NCBI GenBank assembly: GCA_022702705.1
Contig: CM040423.1
Coordinates: 46,201,575-46,265,574 of the forward strand
Length of the DNA: 64,000 bases
From: Papilionanthe hookeriana x Papilionanthe teres
Taxonomy: Eukaryota; Streptophyta; Magnoliopsida; Asparagales; Orchidaceae
Direction: 5' to 3'
Shown: piece by piece, positions 41,120 to 54,005 of the stretch
How positions within the stretch are numbered: the first letter of the stretch is position 1
Layout: every line of letters begins with the position of its first letter
The notes under the pieces: model-generated
The model's input: the letters and a program-made list of their open reading frames with translations, nothing else
What the model was told of the DNA's origin: nothing
Databases searched by the model: none
Translations under genes and position numbers: made by a program

Positions 41120-44100
41120 AAGATGTAACTAAATACATAGATGCTTATATCCTTCCTCGAACCAAATAATATGTTAGAAGATATTGTTAGTTTGGAGCTA
41201 AGTTGTTTGAATTGGATGTTGGAGAGAGGTTTATTAAAGATATATGCAAGCACATATGTAGTGGTAATTTGATGAACAATAATATGATTTTTCTGAATAC
41301 ATTTCCTGATATAGTGGCAGTCAATTTCAATGTGCTTGGTTCTAGTGTGAAATTCCAGTTTGTTGGAGAGAGCTAGGTATTGTCATAATACAAAATACTA
41401 GGTGGAGCATCTCAAGTTTGAAAGTCTTGAATTAGACAACACGGTCAAATTATGTCGGTGGCAACTGTAGCAATGGCAAGATATTCAGTTTTTGTTAAGG
41501 AATGAGTTATAGTTAGTTGCTTTTTAAAAAACCAGGAAATTAGAGTAGAGCCGCGAAAGATACAATAATCTATCGAGGAATTGTGAATTGATAGATCTCC
41601 AACCCAATCAAAATTACAAAAGCAGTTAATTTAAGGATGTCTTGAGAGATTGGTAAACTGAATATTTCTGTGCTATGAATATATCGAAAATTGTGTTTTA
41701 GTTGTTGAACGTTATGTTGAGTGAGTTAATGCATGGCTTGACTAGCTTGATTGTTGGCATAAGATAAATCAGGCCGGGTAATAGTGAGATATTGTAAGGA
41801 TCCAACAATTTTCATATGGGAGGGATCGTGATAGAGAGTGGGATCAGGTACGAAAGTGTTTTGGCAAGAAGCAGAAGGATTTTTGATAGATTTTGCATTG
41901 ATTATGCCAAATGTATGAAGAAACTGATTGGCATAGGTGGATTGATGAATATGAAGACAAGATAAAGCGGGAAGAGCTATAAGACCTAAGAAGGTGGAAA
42001 TAGAACCCAAGGTTTCATCTTAAATTGCTATTGATGTTGTTGGAGAACGAGATCAATAGTTTCTTAATGAATTTTAATGACGGGAATATCATCAACAAAA
42101 TTGAGAAGATAGAGGTGAACATATTGGTGGTAGTAGAATAAAGTTGGGTCGGCATTACTAGGAGTGAAATTCAACTGCTTTAGATAATAAGTGAGAGTGG
42201 AAAACCACTATCTAGGTGCCTGTTTGAGACCTTATATGGCTTTCTAAAGTTGATAGATATAATGAGGATTTGTGCAATTAATGAAGCCTATAGATTGTTC
42301 CATATACACAATATCCATTAAGTGACCATAAAGGAATGCTTTTGAGATATCCAACTAAAGAATGGATCAACCATAGGTGAAAAAATGGTAAGAAGAACCC
42401 AAATTGTAGGCATTTTGCCCATAGGAGTGAAGGTTTCAGGTATAATAATTACCATAATGTTGTTTGAATTCTTGAGCAACAAACCGAGCTTTGTAACAAG
42501 CAATGGATCCATCTGCATGAGGATTAGTATTATATGTCCATTTACATTCATGATTATTTTGGTCAGAAGGAGGAACAAGAATCCAGGTTCTTTAAGCTTG
42601 TAAGGCTTAAAACTCTTCTGACATAGATTTCCTCTAATGATGATGTTTCAAAGCTTCAATATAGTAAGGGGACAGAGGGATGTAATTGCTTGGTTAGATT
42701 GAATATTTTTTTAGATTTAAGGCGAGGGAAAGATAGTTTTGAAATAGATAACCATGTGATGGTTGGAAATGGGAGGTAGTAGCTAGAAAGATAGAGGAGA
42801 GTGAGCATCCTGATTTGATTGGGAGGAAGAGTGAGGGCTATTTGAGTGAGAAGGCTCTGTGGAGTCGATTGATGGGGAGAGGGCATGTTTATTAGTTGGA
42901 TTAGTGGGAAAGTATGAAGAGTGCTAGACCAATTCACAGAAGGGTGTATGGAAGAAGTAGGAACTAAGAGCAGATGAGGTAGATGAGATGTATGTGATGG
43001 TGGTATGATATTTGATGAAAACATTGTTGGTAAAGAAATTTGTTTTCATCAAAAATGGCATGTCAATATGTGTAAAGTTTATGTGTTTGGGGATCTTGAC
43101 ATATATACCCCTTTTGAGTGGTGACATACCTTAAGAAAGCACATTGTATAGAAAAAGGAAAGGGTTTATGTTGTGAGTAAGGATGAAGCCAGAGAAAACA
43201 TTGAAATCCAAGGACTTTAAGATGCTTATAAGTGAGGATTTTACCATAAATACATTCATATGGAAATTCAGATTGAGTAATTTTGGAGGGTAACCAATTT
43301 ATTAAATAACATGCATTTTGAATGGTGTCAGCCCACAGAGTATAAGACAACGAAGCTTCATGCAACATAGAATGAGTTTTTTTTACGAAGTGCTGATGTA
43401 TGCATTCAGCAATGCAATTCTATTTGGGTGTACAAGGACAATTATATTGATTAGAAATGTCATTTTTTTAAGAAAGGTTTGAAAGTTATGATTACCATAT
43501 TTACCACCCCCATAAATTCTTAAGATGTTGATTTGTGGATTGAATTGATTTTCAAAAAGATACTTGAACTTAATAAATTATTTTAAAGTTTCATTTTTAT
43601 GTTTAAGTAAATCAAAGAAAAATGTGATTAATCATCTACAAAGATATTATAACATCAGAAATATTGCAAAGAAAAAATTGAGGATAGGTCCAATATATCA
43701 GAGTGTATGATCTGTAGAGAATGAGAAGCTTGAGAAGAATAAGTCAGAAAAGGTAATTTGTGACTCTTGACCAAGTGGCATGAAATATAACTAAATTTTT
43801 GAAGGTGTTACCGAAGAGAGGGAACAATGCAATTAAAGAATTGTTGAACTTGATGACTGGGATGACAGAGTTTTCAAGTCCATAAAATTTGAAACTTATT
43901 GGACATTAAGAAGAGCGAGACATTGCTTTGAAGAGGTGGCCAACGGAGGGATGGGGTAGAGTTCTTGCACACATGGTTCTTTAAGAAATGTTTTGTTGGT
44001 ATGTAAATCCTTAATAGCATACCCATCAGTTGTGAAAATAATAGCATAAGAGTTAGTAGAAGTAAGTTTATGAACCAATAAAAGATTGTAAACAAGATAA

Positions 44101-44350
44101 TATACATTATGAATATTTGTAAGTAATAACTTACATGTCGAAGTTAGTAGATGTCCTTGTCCAGTGTTAGTAATGGAGAGTTGTTGTCCATTCCTGATTG
44201 TGATAATGTTGTCTCCAGTGCATTTTTAAGAGTGTGAAATAAAATTTGAATCTATCGTGAGATGCTCAGAAACTTCGTTGTCATGGTACCAAGAATTATT
44301 CAAATGGGAGTTAAAATCAGTGATTCGAGCCATTGGTGTTATCAATTTTG
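41120..44350 (-). pseudogene. Decayed Copia retrotransposon polyprotein
   Basis: Minus-strand reading in pieces, in normal Copia order: WYHDNEV and GDNIITIRNGQQLSI (protease to pre-integrase, about 44160-44310), FLKEPCVQELYPIPPL (pre-integrase, about 43960), HSMLHEASLSYTLWADTIQ and ACYLINWLPSKI (integrase end, about 43250-43380), HPYSQHKPF (43150), ADGSIACYKARFVAQEF and DISKAFLYGHL (reverse transcriptase, about 42320-42520), MKIVGSLQYLTITRPDLSYA (41740-41812) and LAYIFNKPLSNIQFKQL (RNase H tail, about 41200). Many stops and frameshifts. No LTR pair was recognised, so boundaries are approximate. Confidence 0.85.
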
Positions 44351-44751
44351 GCCATGTTGATGCCAACATTTAACGGTGGAATGTTCCGACTGGTTGCAAG
44401 TCTATCATATAACCTTAAATTTGTGTGGAGTGAATGGAGGAAGTGACCCAGGAGCTATTGTTGGGTTGTGAATTGCTTTCTCTGTTTGCTAGAAATTGAG
44501 TTTCTGCTATAGTATTGTGTTGTTTCTGAAATTTACCTTTGTCACGGGCTAACAAAAGTGTTACATGGTCGACATGCTGTCTGACGCGCAAAATCTTACT
44601 GCGAAGTAAGTTGGTAGCACAACAGAAGTATACGTGCCAAGTAATAATGTGGTTAAAGAGTATTGTGTATCGATCCCACAATGGAAGCTCGCTAAGATTT
44701 TTTTTTTTTTTTTGCAAAGGCAAAAGCTTTAGTTTACGAAAAATTATTACT

Positions 44752-45060
44752 TTCGGACTCCGGACATATCTCTACATCTGGAGTCTTACGCCACGTTGTC
44801 TGTCATCCGAAACCACATAATAACACTGTGGAATATTCATCATGTGTTATTCAGGTGTTATTGTGAGTCCATAATATCGTAGAATAACATGAGAGAATAT
44901 TCTCCGGTGTTATTATGTGTTATTCTATCACAATGACACATGAATAGCACAGAATAGTACATGAAGAATATTCTCTCATGTTATTCCGTGATTTCACGGT
45001 GGGTTACGCGTGGCGTGATTTGATTGAACTCCGGACGTACCTCTATGTGCGGAGTCCGAA
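44752..45060. mobile_element. Foldback/MITE element (0.31 kb)
   Basis: TTCGGACTCCGGACATA at the left and the inverse of GTGCGGAGTCCGAA at the right; further in, gccacg/cgtggc and aacatgagagaatattctc / gaatattctctcatgttatt are also inverted. Almost the entire length can fold back. Target duplication not clear; aatta-like sequence on both sides is too common to judge. Confidence 0.75.
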
Positions 45061-45747
45061 CGAAATAAATGTTCCGAATTTACTGACTATTTCAACATAG
45101 TTTGGCCAATTCAAAAAGCAAAGAAAAAAAATCCAAATCTAACAGATTTCGAAGAGAGCAAAACAAAAGAAAATGTGAATAAAATTTTAAAGGTGTTTTA
45201 CCAATAGTAATGAGGATCGTGCCTCTATGATTTGATTGTCATTTGTCTTGATGTTGATACAAATTCTCTTTGATGGTGATTGTCAACATGGGACATTGAG
45301 TTCTTTTTAAGTCTATGTCTAGGTCCAAAAAGCATTTATAATTTTTTTTTAAATGAATATTTGTGATGATAATTATGAGATAAAATGATATAATAATAAG
45401 AAAAGAAAATCGCAACGCGACTAACGCACGTGAGGGGGACTTTGCTTACGCGGACTGAGCAAGAAAGAATTTAAGGTGGAGACCGAGACCTATAAAGGCT
45501 GGCTATAGCGTTGAAATCTATATTATCATGGTGGCTTCGTTTACGTCATTAATATCTAATATTATTTCTAATTAAATTATCTATCTTAACGGATGGTTTA
45601 ATAGCAACGAGAATTAGTCAGCAGAGCTTTAACTTCCCGTAGCAGCATGAAAGCTTAGAAAAGGTCAAAAACATTGACTTTGATTCATCACATAAAAATC
45701 TGTACGATTGAATAATAATCACAATGCATTTTGAATGAGAATTTTAC

Positions 45748-46409
45748 TGATGCGTCACCAATAAATTTTGTTGAATCTGGTGAATTCAAGCGTCTTGACA
45801 AGATGATTACAACGAGTCAAAGATTGCTCTATTTCAACATTATTAAGGCATTCAAATATTCATTAAACACCGTCTAATCGAAGGAAGCTCTCTGGACCGT
45901 CTGATAAAAGTGGTTTATATATTTGCATTAATTGTACCCAAAACGCTACGAATATAGCCCTACCCATCTCATGAGAGAGGGAGCTTGAGCATTGAGAGAA
46001 AATTAGAAGCTTTGAGAATGAGATGAAGTCCAACAATATCCCTGTCATCGTCAGTCGCAGCCCACAGCTCCGTCGTTCACCGTCGATCGTCTTCGACCAC
46101 AACCGATTGTCATCGACCATCGTCTACCTCCATCAAATATCACCAATCACCGTCAATTATTACTGATCGGACGCCGTCCGTCAACACTGTAATTTAAAAA
46201 ATATAGTTACTATTTCCCGTCTATGAGATAAGAGATATTTGTAATTATCAACAAATAGTCCATTTTTACAACTGGACTAGGCCCATTCGTTTTTTCCTTT
46301 ACGAGTTTTCTACGTAAAAACTTTTAGTGTCATTATTGGATGTTTTCTTTCAACTGAGTGTGTGTTGAATTCTCACGCAACACTAAGACGAATTTTCTAG
46401 AACACATCA
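45748..46409 (+). repeat. Gypsy LTR family copy 1 (truncated)
   Basis: Begins tgatgcgtcacca and ends ctagaacacatca, matching the family TGATACGCC..GCATCA. Shared blocks with 55971-56857: acatcgttaaggc, caccgtctaatcga, ttaattgtaccc, ctcatgagag, ttcccgtctatgagat, tacgagttttctacgtaaaaac. Part of the 5' third is missing. No primer site follows and no matching 5-bp flanks were seen. Confidence 0.7.
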
Positions 46410-46675
46410 AGAATTAAATTGAGTACTTAAAGCAAAAGTAAAAGGTTCAAAATATTAATTGAAAACCAAAAAAAATTTAAACTCAACATAATTACTGTTA
46501 AATCGCTCGTCTCGATGAATGGTTTTCGACGAATTCATGATTAATTGATTATGAAATCATTGGGATACTAAAGTTATGAAAGAACCATTAATGACTAATG
46601 CAATGGACATATATTATCTAATGGGATATTTTTGAATTTTGTCTAAATTTATCAAAAAATACAGTGGAAAGTGTG

Positions 46676-49652
46676 CAAGGGCCGCTACACCGGCGCCCGG
46701 GTGTAGTGTCAGTAAGCAAGGGTTCCCACACCACGGACGGATGCGGGTAAAGAAGTTAGTCCGTGATACTTAGTATTAGGATAGGATCTTGGAATATAGG
46801 TACTCTCGGTGGTAAATTAATGGAATTGGTTGATATTATGATCCATAGAAAGATAAATATCCTATGTATTCAAGAAACTAAATGGGTTGGAGAAAAAGCT
46901 AAGGAAATTGATAACTTAGGTTTTAAAACTATGGTATTCAGTAAGAGTCGTACTTAGAAATGGTGTAGGTATAATTATAGATAAAAGCTTGAAAGATAAT
47001 GTTGTAAAAATTATTCGAGTTGGAAATAGAATTATAGTAATTAAGATTATTATTGATACTAATGATTTTTAATATTATAATTGTTTTCCTTAAGTAAGTT
47101 TAAATATAGACTCTAAAGATAAATTCTGGATTGACTTAGAAGACTTAATACACCTGATATCTCTTGAAGAAAAAAATTTTTATTGGAGGAGATTTAAATG
47201 GACATGTCGGTAGAGTGGTAGAAGATTTCGAAATATTCATGGTGGCTACGGTTATGGAGCGATTAATGAAGAAGGTAGAGCCATTTTAGATTTTGCTTTA
47301 GCGTATGATATGATTATTACTAATACTTTATTCAAGAAAAGAGATGAGCATCTTATTACTTATAAGAATGGATCTAATAAAACACAAATTGATTATTTTC
47401 TTATGAGAAGAAGAGATCGTCAAGATTGTAAGGATTGTAAGGTCATTCCAAGTGAGCAATTAAGTACCTAACATCGATTATTAGTTCTAGATTTTAAGAT
47501 GAAGAGTTGTAAAATAAAGAATACTAGGATTCAACATCGTAGAATAAGATGGGGGCACCTAAAAGACACAAATAAAATTATTTTTATGAGTAAAATTCAA
47601 GATTTAAATATTTGGGATGCTCATGAAGACGCGAATGTTATGTGGGAAAATTAACTAATACTATTAAACAAGTGACTAAAGATGTACTTGGAGAATCAAA
47701 AGAAAAAGTTTCTATAAATAAAAATAGTTGGTGATGGAATAATAATGTGCAAGAAAAGATAAAATATAAGAAGTTATGTTATAAAAATTGGTTTAAATGT
47801 AAAAGCGTAGAGAATTGGGAAAAATATAAAATGGCCGCTAGGAGTGTAAAAGAATAATACGTGACGCTAAAAATTCGCTTTTAGTGATCTTTATAACATG
47901 TTAGATACTAAGGAAGGTGAAAAATATATGTATAAACTAGCCAAACAAAGAGAAAAGAAAAGTAAAGATTTAACTCGAAGTAAAGTGTATTAAAGATGAA
48001 AATCAAAAAGTGCTTTTCTTAGAAAAAGATATTCAACATAGGTGGGTGAGTTATTTTGATAAACTTTTTAATGATGCTGAAAGTACGATCGACCTTAGTG
48101 ATCTTAATATCGTTAATAATAATAAAACTTTTCACTTTTACCGTCGCATTAATAAAAAAGAAGTTGATGAGGCTTTAAAGAAAACCAAGGGGGGAAAGTA
48201 CGTAGGACACGATGATATCCCGATTGAAGTGTGGAAATGTTTAGGTGATTTGGGGGTTTCTGGCTTACTAAACTTTTTAATATTATTTTAAAAACAAAAA
48301 AGATGCCTGAGGAGTGGAGAAAGAGCATTTTGGTCCCCATTTTTAAGAATAAAGGAGATGCACAAGAGTGTGCAAATTATAGAGGAATTAAATTGATGTG
48401 TCATACTTTAAAGTTATGGGAGAGGGTAATTGAACATAGGTTAAGACGTATTACGAAGATTTCTCATAATCAATTTGGATTTATGCCGAGCGAGTCTACC
48501 ATGGAAGCTATACATTTATTAAGAGGTTTGATGGAGAGGTACGGAGATAATAAGGAGGATCTACATTTGATTTTTATTGATTTAGAAAAAGCTTACGATA
48601 AGGTTCCTAGAGATGTTCTTTGGAGAGTCCTTGAGAAGAAAGGTGTTGATTTGACTTATATTCAAGTCATTAAAGATATGTATGCTAGAGCTGTTACATG
48701 TGTTCGAACCGAAGGAGGATTGACCAAGTATTTTACTATTTCGTTGGTTTACATCAAGGATCGGCTTTAAGCCCATATCTTTTTGCTTTATTTATGGATG
48801 GTCTTACTGGCCATTTACAAGAGGATGTACCTTGGTGTATGCTTTTTGCTGATGATATCCTCCTGGTGGATAAGACAAGAGAAAAAGTCCAGGAAAAACT
48901 TGAATTATGGAGGTCTACATTGGAGTCTAAAGGTCTTCGTTTGAGTAGAACTAAAGCTGAATACATGGAATGTAATTTTAGTAATAGTAGGTCTAGTGAC
49001 GAAGTGTAACTTTGGGTGATCAAATTATTAAAAGGTGTGAACGATTTAGATATCTTGGGTCCATTGTTCAAAGCGATGGTGATATAGATGGGGATGTTAA
49101 TAGTAGAATTCGGGTTGGTTGGTTGAAGTGGAGGAATGCGTCCGGCCTATTGTGTGATAGAAAAGTACCGCTTAGGCTGAAAGGAAAATTTTATAAGATG
49201 GTGGTGAGACCTTCAATGCTCTATGGTGCTGAATGTTGGCCTTTAAAAGAGAAGCATAATGTTAAGTTAAGTGTTGCCGAGATGAGAATGATTAGATGGA
49301 TGAGTGGCTTTACACTTAGAGACAAAATGCGAAATGAATATATCCGTAATAGGGTTGGAGTTGCACCGGTGTCGGATAAAATTAGAGAGAGTCGCCTTAG
49401 ATGGTTTGGTCACATTAAACGTCGACCACCTGATGATCCGATTAGGAGAGTAGATGTTTTAAATACAACTTATGTTAAGAAAGGCGAGAGGCAGACCTAG
49501 GAAAACTTGGGCTTATTGCATAAAAAATGATCTTAATCTATTAGAATTAAACGAAAATTTGACACTAAATAGGACGCAATGGAGAAAAAGGATTCATGTA
49601 GCCGACCCCACTTAGTGGGATTAAGGCTTTGTTGTTGTTGTTGTTGTTGTAT
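46676..49652 (+). mobile_element. RTE-clade LINE, nearly full length, inactive
   Basis: The 5' leader (46676-46760) has gccgctacaccggcgcc and accacggacggatgcgggta, typical of plant RTE elements, and the element ends at a (TTG)n tail (49630-49651) after ccccacttagtggga. It contains endonuclease and reverse transcriptase pieces (next entry). About 3 kb, close to the usual RTE length. Target duplications were not identified with confidence. Confidence 0.85.
46763..49500 (+). pseudogene. RTE LINE endonuclease-reverse transcriptase, frameshifted
   Basis: Endonuclease start: RIGSWNIGTLGGKLMELVDI and NILCIQETKWVGEKA (46769-46920), followed by frameshifts and stops through 48000. Reverse transcriptase: PEEWRKSILVPIFKNKGD and ANYRGIKLMCHTLKLWERV (48306-48440), QFGFMPSEST, FIDLEKAYDKVPRD (48570-48615), then a frameshift to HQGSALSPYLFALFMDGL and the catalytic FADDILLV (48845-48868). 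The C-terminal part (49012-49500) has RFRYLGSIVQSDGDI and RWFGHIKRRPPDDPIRR. Catalytic FADD is retained, but at least four frame breaks exclude activity. Confidence 0.88.
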
Positions 49653-51601
49653 TCCTTTTAAAAATTATAAATAAACCTCTTATTTTCCATATAGAAGAAA
49701 TGAGAAGGCTAAGGACTAAATCCATAATCATAAAGACAATTGGATACCAAGCACAACTAACTTGCGTTGACCACCAGTACCACCATTTTAGCCCAACTAC
49801 TATTTGTATTTATCTAATTATTGTTATACGATTGCTATTAACTATTGTTACTTAATTGATAATGTCATTTGATAACCTTTATTATATTAATAGAGTAATG
49901 AATATATATTAAAACAATGTCTTCTTCAATTGGTGAGGAGTAGAACACCATAATTCAATCATATAATGGAGTTTAACTAAGTTAAACCCCATAATTTTTC
50001 AAACTTTTTAGGTATATACATATGAAAATATTTCTCTCTTACCAATCTTATCTGTGTGTATAAGATACTTCTAGCCCAAAATTTAAGTACTGTTCTTATT
50101 GTTTGAACATAATTATTCAGTCATAATCTTAACGATATTTTTCTAAAACTAATTTTATAATAAAATTTTTTTATAAAATTATCGTCTAAACATGTATTAT
50201 TTTTTTAGGTATATTCGTTGCCACAAAAATAGTAAAGAATTGTCTCAAAGGAATACTCAATATCACTAATACTCTTAAATTTTTTATGTCATATAAAAAG
50301 AATAAAAAAATAATATCAAAGTGAAAATAATAAATAAAAAAAAACCAGCCAATAAAAATTAAGGTCTAGAATCATTATTGTCATTATAAACAACTTATTT
50401 CACCCCTTCTAAAAAGATGAAATATATGTATGTAGTTTGAATATAATTATATATAATATGATTCTATTATCCACATGTTTCAGTGACCTAGAAGGTCAAA
50501 TGTTTATCCCAACTAGATTGCTATAAGCTTTGAAGTAGCCTTAATCAAGTTCTATCAATAATGGACAAATAAGTCTAATGAAAGGTATTGGTTTAAAATT
50601 TTAATATATTTTTGAAATATTTTCTATAAAAAGCAAAATAACATAAATTTTTTTATCTTATTTTAATTGTAATTAAAAATATTATGGCATAACTTTATAT
50701 TGATGTCACTAAGAAATCATTTGGTCTTTAGCTAATTTTCTTATATGCTCACCTACTACCTCCAATGTTGTAGTACCTTCTCTCTTTATCGGAGGATCAT
50801 TTTTTTCTTGTGCTCAGTCATTCAAAATATTTTTTTCATCACATTCAACTATAATGTCCCTGAAAAATCATATTGATCTGTATGAATCTTGATGTATATT
50901 TGACTGAGAAGCTTCAAATTTTAAATTTGAAAATGTCTGCATTCCAAATCATGATCAACTGAAGTGTCTCAGAGAGAAACCAAATGACATAAAAAATGAT
51001 TTAATAAGAGCCCAAGTGAGCCCAGATCATGTATTTAATTCACAAAGAGGAGTTTTGAAATTTTTTTTTGGGGGACCAAATGAACTCAAATTCTAACAAG
51101 TTTATCACCAAATTGAGTGTCTTGATTAGAATAATCCAAAAAGCTTAAGATCACTTAATCATAACACAGTTAAGGCATTCAAGTAATCAAGTAAATCACT
51201 TCGGGCTATTCGATGGAGTAGCCAGATTCATGTAGTATTTATCCAGGATGGCACTCGCTAAATCTACAAATAGACTCCCTTTGTCCTCTTGATGGGGAAT
51301 ATAGACCTTGAAGTGTGAATTATTTTGTTAAAACCACAATACCAAACAAAACCATAAGTTTTTCTTGTTTAGTTTGGTTTCAAAAATACATTTTGGTTTT
51401 TAGTTTTTAAGAACACAATTCTTTGTTTTTTTTGTTTAATCTTATTTTTTATTTAACGAAACAAACTGAAAAATCTAAAAGATTGAAATTGAATGTAAGA
51501 TTATGAAATTAAATCGATATTGTACATATAATAAATAAATATATATATATTTTTTATGTTTGTTCAAAGCTGAAATCTAACTAACAACTAAATTTAAGTT
51601 T
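49653..51601. other. AT-rich interval, nothing recognised
   Basis: No gene-like frames, inverted repeats or family matches that I can support. Confidence 0.5.
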
Positions 51602-52851
51602 TGATACGCCGTCAACAAGTTTTTGTCATCAAACATGAATCTCAGGGCACGACATGGATCACGGGGTAAGAAACATTCAAACTTTTATTAAAGATCATCT
51701 AGAACTCTGATTTCAGCAGACTTATAGTCAAACTAATAAACTCGAAGGCACTGACCAAGCAACACTAGAATCAGTCCAATCAGTGTACAATCAAGTCCAG
51801 ATCAATCAGTTAAACCACTTTTGAAAGCTTTTAATGTATAATTGAAAGCTCAAACGTATTTCGAATATGACACTTTAATAGTCAAATCGAGCTTCTTACC
51901 GATTCAAATCCAACAAGCCCAACATTGCTCAATTTTAACATCATTAAGACATTAAAATATTCATCGAACACAGTCTGATCAAGAGGCTCTCTCTAACTCG
52001 TTAGATAAATAGTGGTATAGATTCTATCTTATTTGCATTATGAACTTTATAAATAGAGCCCTTCGCCTCAATGAGAAGGAGAACTCGACCCTAAGTAAGA
52101 GGAGGACCAAAGCCTGCAGATGAGGGAGCTGCAGCCCAATATTCTACACCGCATATCCAACCAACTTTAGCTACCGCCACCTTTTGCCTCCACTACCACT
52201 ACGATCTACATGAAAAATTGCAGTCCACGTGCTTCACAACGGGTGCAGCTCCTAACTCTGACCATTGTGGCCAACGGATGTCATCTCAGCTCACAACTAC
52301 ACCTCATATGACCAAATGGGTCTATGTAGCTCACAGCTTTTGCAACTTCCTACTACAGCCTCTGTGACCAATTAATAGTCTAGAAGCGTCCATCTATGAC
52401 CCACGTGGTCAACTAATACTATAGCTTTGAAATACTACATATATGATAAGCTAGCATTACGACCACTGTCAACAACATTCACGACGGACTACTACCTCTA
52501 TAACAATTGACTATAGCCTTTAACAGTCTACTTTCACCAAGAACTATATTTATTACACTCAGACTACAACTATTATCGATGAATCACTGTTGTACATTTA
52601 TAATGATCATCTGCATAATTTCATCTTCCATAATTCAGGAGAATAGTGAACTTGTGTATTTTCCATTTTCAGTGGATTATTTCAAATAGACTAGACCCCA
52701 TGGTTTTTTCCTCTTTTACAGAGTTTTTCATGTAATAATTGAGGTGTCTCATCTCGCTTTCTTCTCTTTAATTACTTGTGTGTGCTGGGTTTCCATCTAA
52801 TGCTAAGACGCTAAATTTATGACTACCGTTGTGGACCATCCGCGCATATCA
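51602..52851 (+). repeat. Gypsy solo LTR (family copy 2, 1.25 kb)
   Basis: Starts TGATACGCCGTCAACAAG and ends CCGCGCATATCA; collinear with 55971-56857 (ctgatttcagcagact, acatcattaag, cacagtctgatc, tataaatagagccc, cccatggttttttcc, gctaagacg). Flanks AGTTT (51597-51601) and GGTTT (52852-52856) look like a target duplication with one change, and no primer site follows, so a solo LTR is likely. It has 350 bp more than copy 3, in a region rich in cagctc/ccaac words (52080-52480). Confidence 0.75.
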
Positions 52852-53049
52852 GGTTTATTTATAACTGAATTGTTTAAACCTAATTAAACTTCGGTTTAAC
52901 CTTATTAATTTTTTTATCGGTCTAGTATTTAGATTTTGCATTTCAGTTGGAATTAGTTTGGCCTAATTTTAAAATTGATTGATCTAAATCGACTAAATGC
53001 TCATGCCTACTTAGACTAAAAAGAGAGGGCAAAAGGAGTTTCAAACTCT

Positions 53050-54005
53050 TAACAATTCCCAAGCTTCAACACCGCCAAGCCACCATCACGTGTCAGACGT
53101 ACTATCGTCGTTGGGCCACAGCTTCCAAACCACTACCATCTAGTTTCCACCACCATAGGGCCACCGTCATTATGTCGAACAATCGTTGTTGGAGCTCTGC
53201 TGTTACCAAACCACCACTATTTGGCGACCACCACAACCATTGTCGGAATACTGTTGTTGGTTCTTCACTGTTCTAGTCATTGAAACATCTCCATTTGACC
53301 ATCACTACAGTGAGCACCATTATTCGACCATCATTGTCGTCACCGCCAAACTATCACTGCTCAGCCATCAAAATCATCACCGCCATACTACTTCCATTGT
53401 GCCACCACCATCTCCATACCACCGTTGCACAACCACCGTCGGACAATCGTTGTCAAACAATTTTCATCGTTGGACCACCACTGTCAGACAACCACCATAA
53501 TTGCAACTGCACCACTATTGTAGGACTAACACCATCATCAAAAAATCATTTCCTGACCACCCCATCAATGGACAACCATTGACTTGCCACTTCCATTGTC
53601 GGACCATCGCTACTCATCCACCACTGTCTTCCCCGCAGGACTGCTGTAGTCTGGCCAGTATCGTCACATGATCACCATTACTTGATTACCACCGTCATTG
53701 TCTTCAGACAACTTATGTCTGGACGGTGCCATCACCACACCACTGCGTCTTAGCCACCATCATTGTCGGACCATCTTCGCCGGGTCAACACTATATTCAG
53801 ACCACTATTGCCTCACGACCACGATCAACACAACATCTAACCACAATCTGGCTGATACTTACTATCGGACCACCGCTGCCCAACCACCACCACCATCACC
53901 GTAGGACCACCGCCACCACTAAACCACCATCACCATCGACCACCACTGTCTGGCCACCACCGTCGTCATTGGCAGAACACACCCATCAGGTCGCCACAAC
54001 CGTCA
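53050..54005. repeat. CCA/CCAC-rich degenerate minisatellite (about 1 kb)
   Basis: Nearly 1 kb of irregular repeats of ccaccac, attgtcggacca, accatcatc and gtcagacaac. All three plus frames stay open for stretches because of the composition; no protein family is recognisable. Confidence 0.7.
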
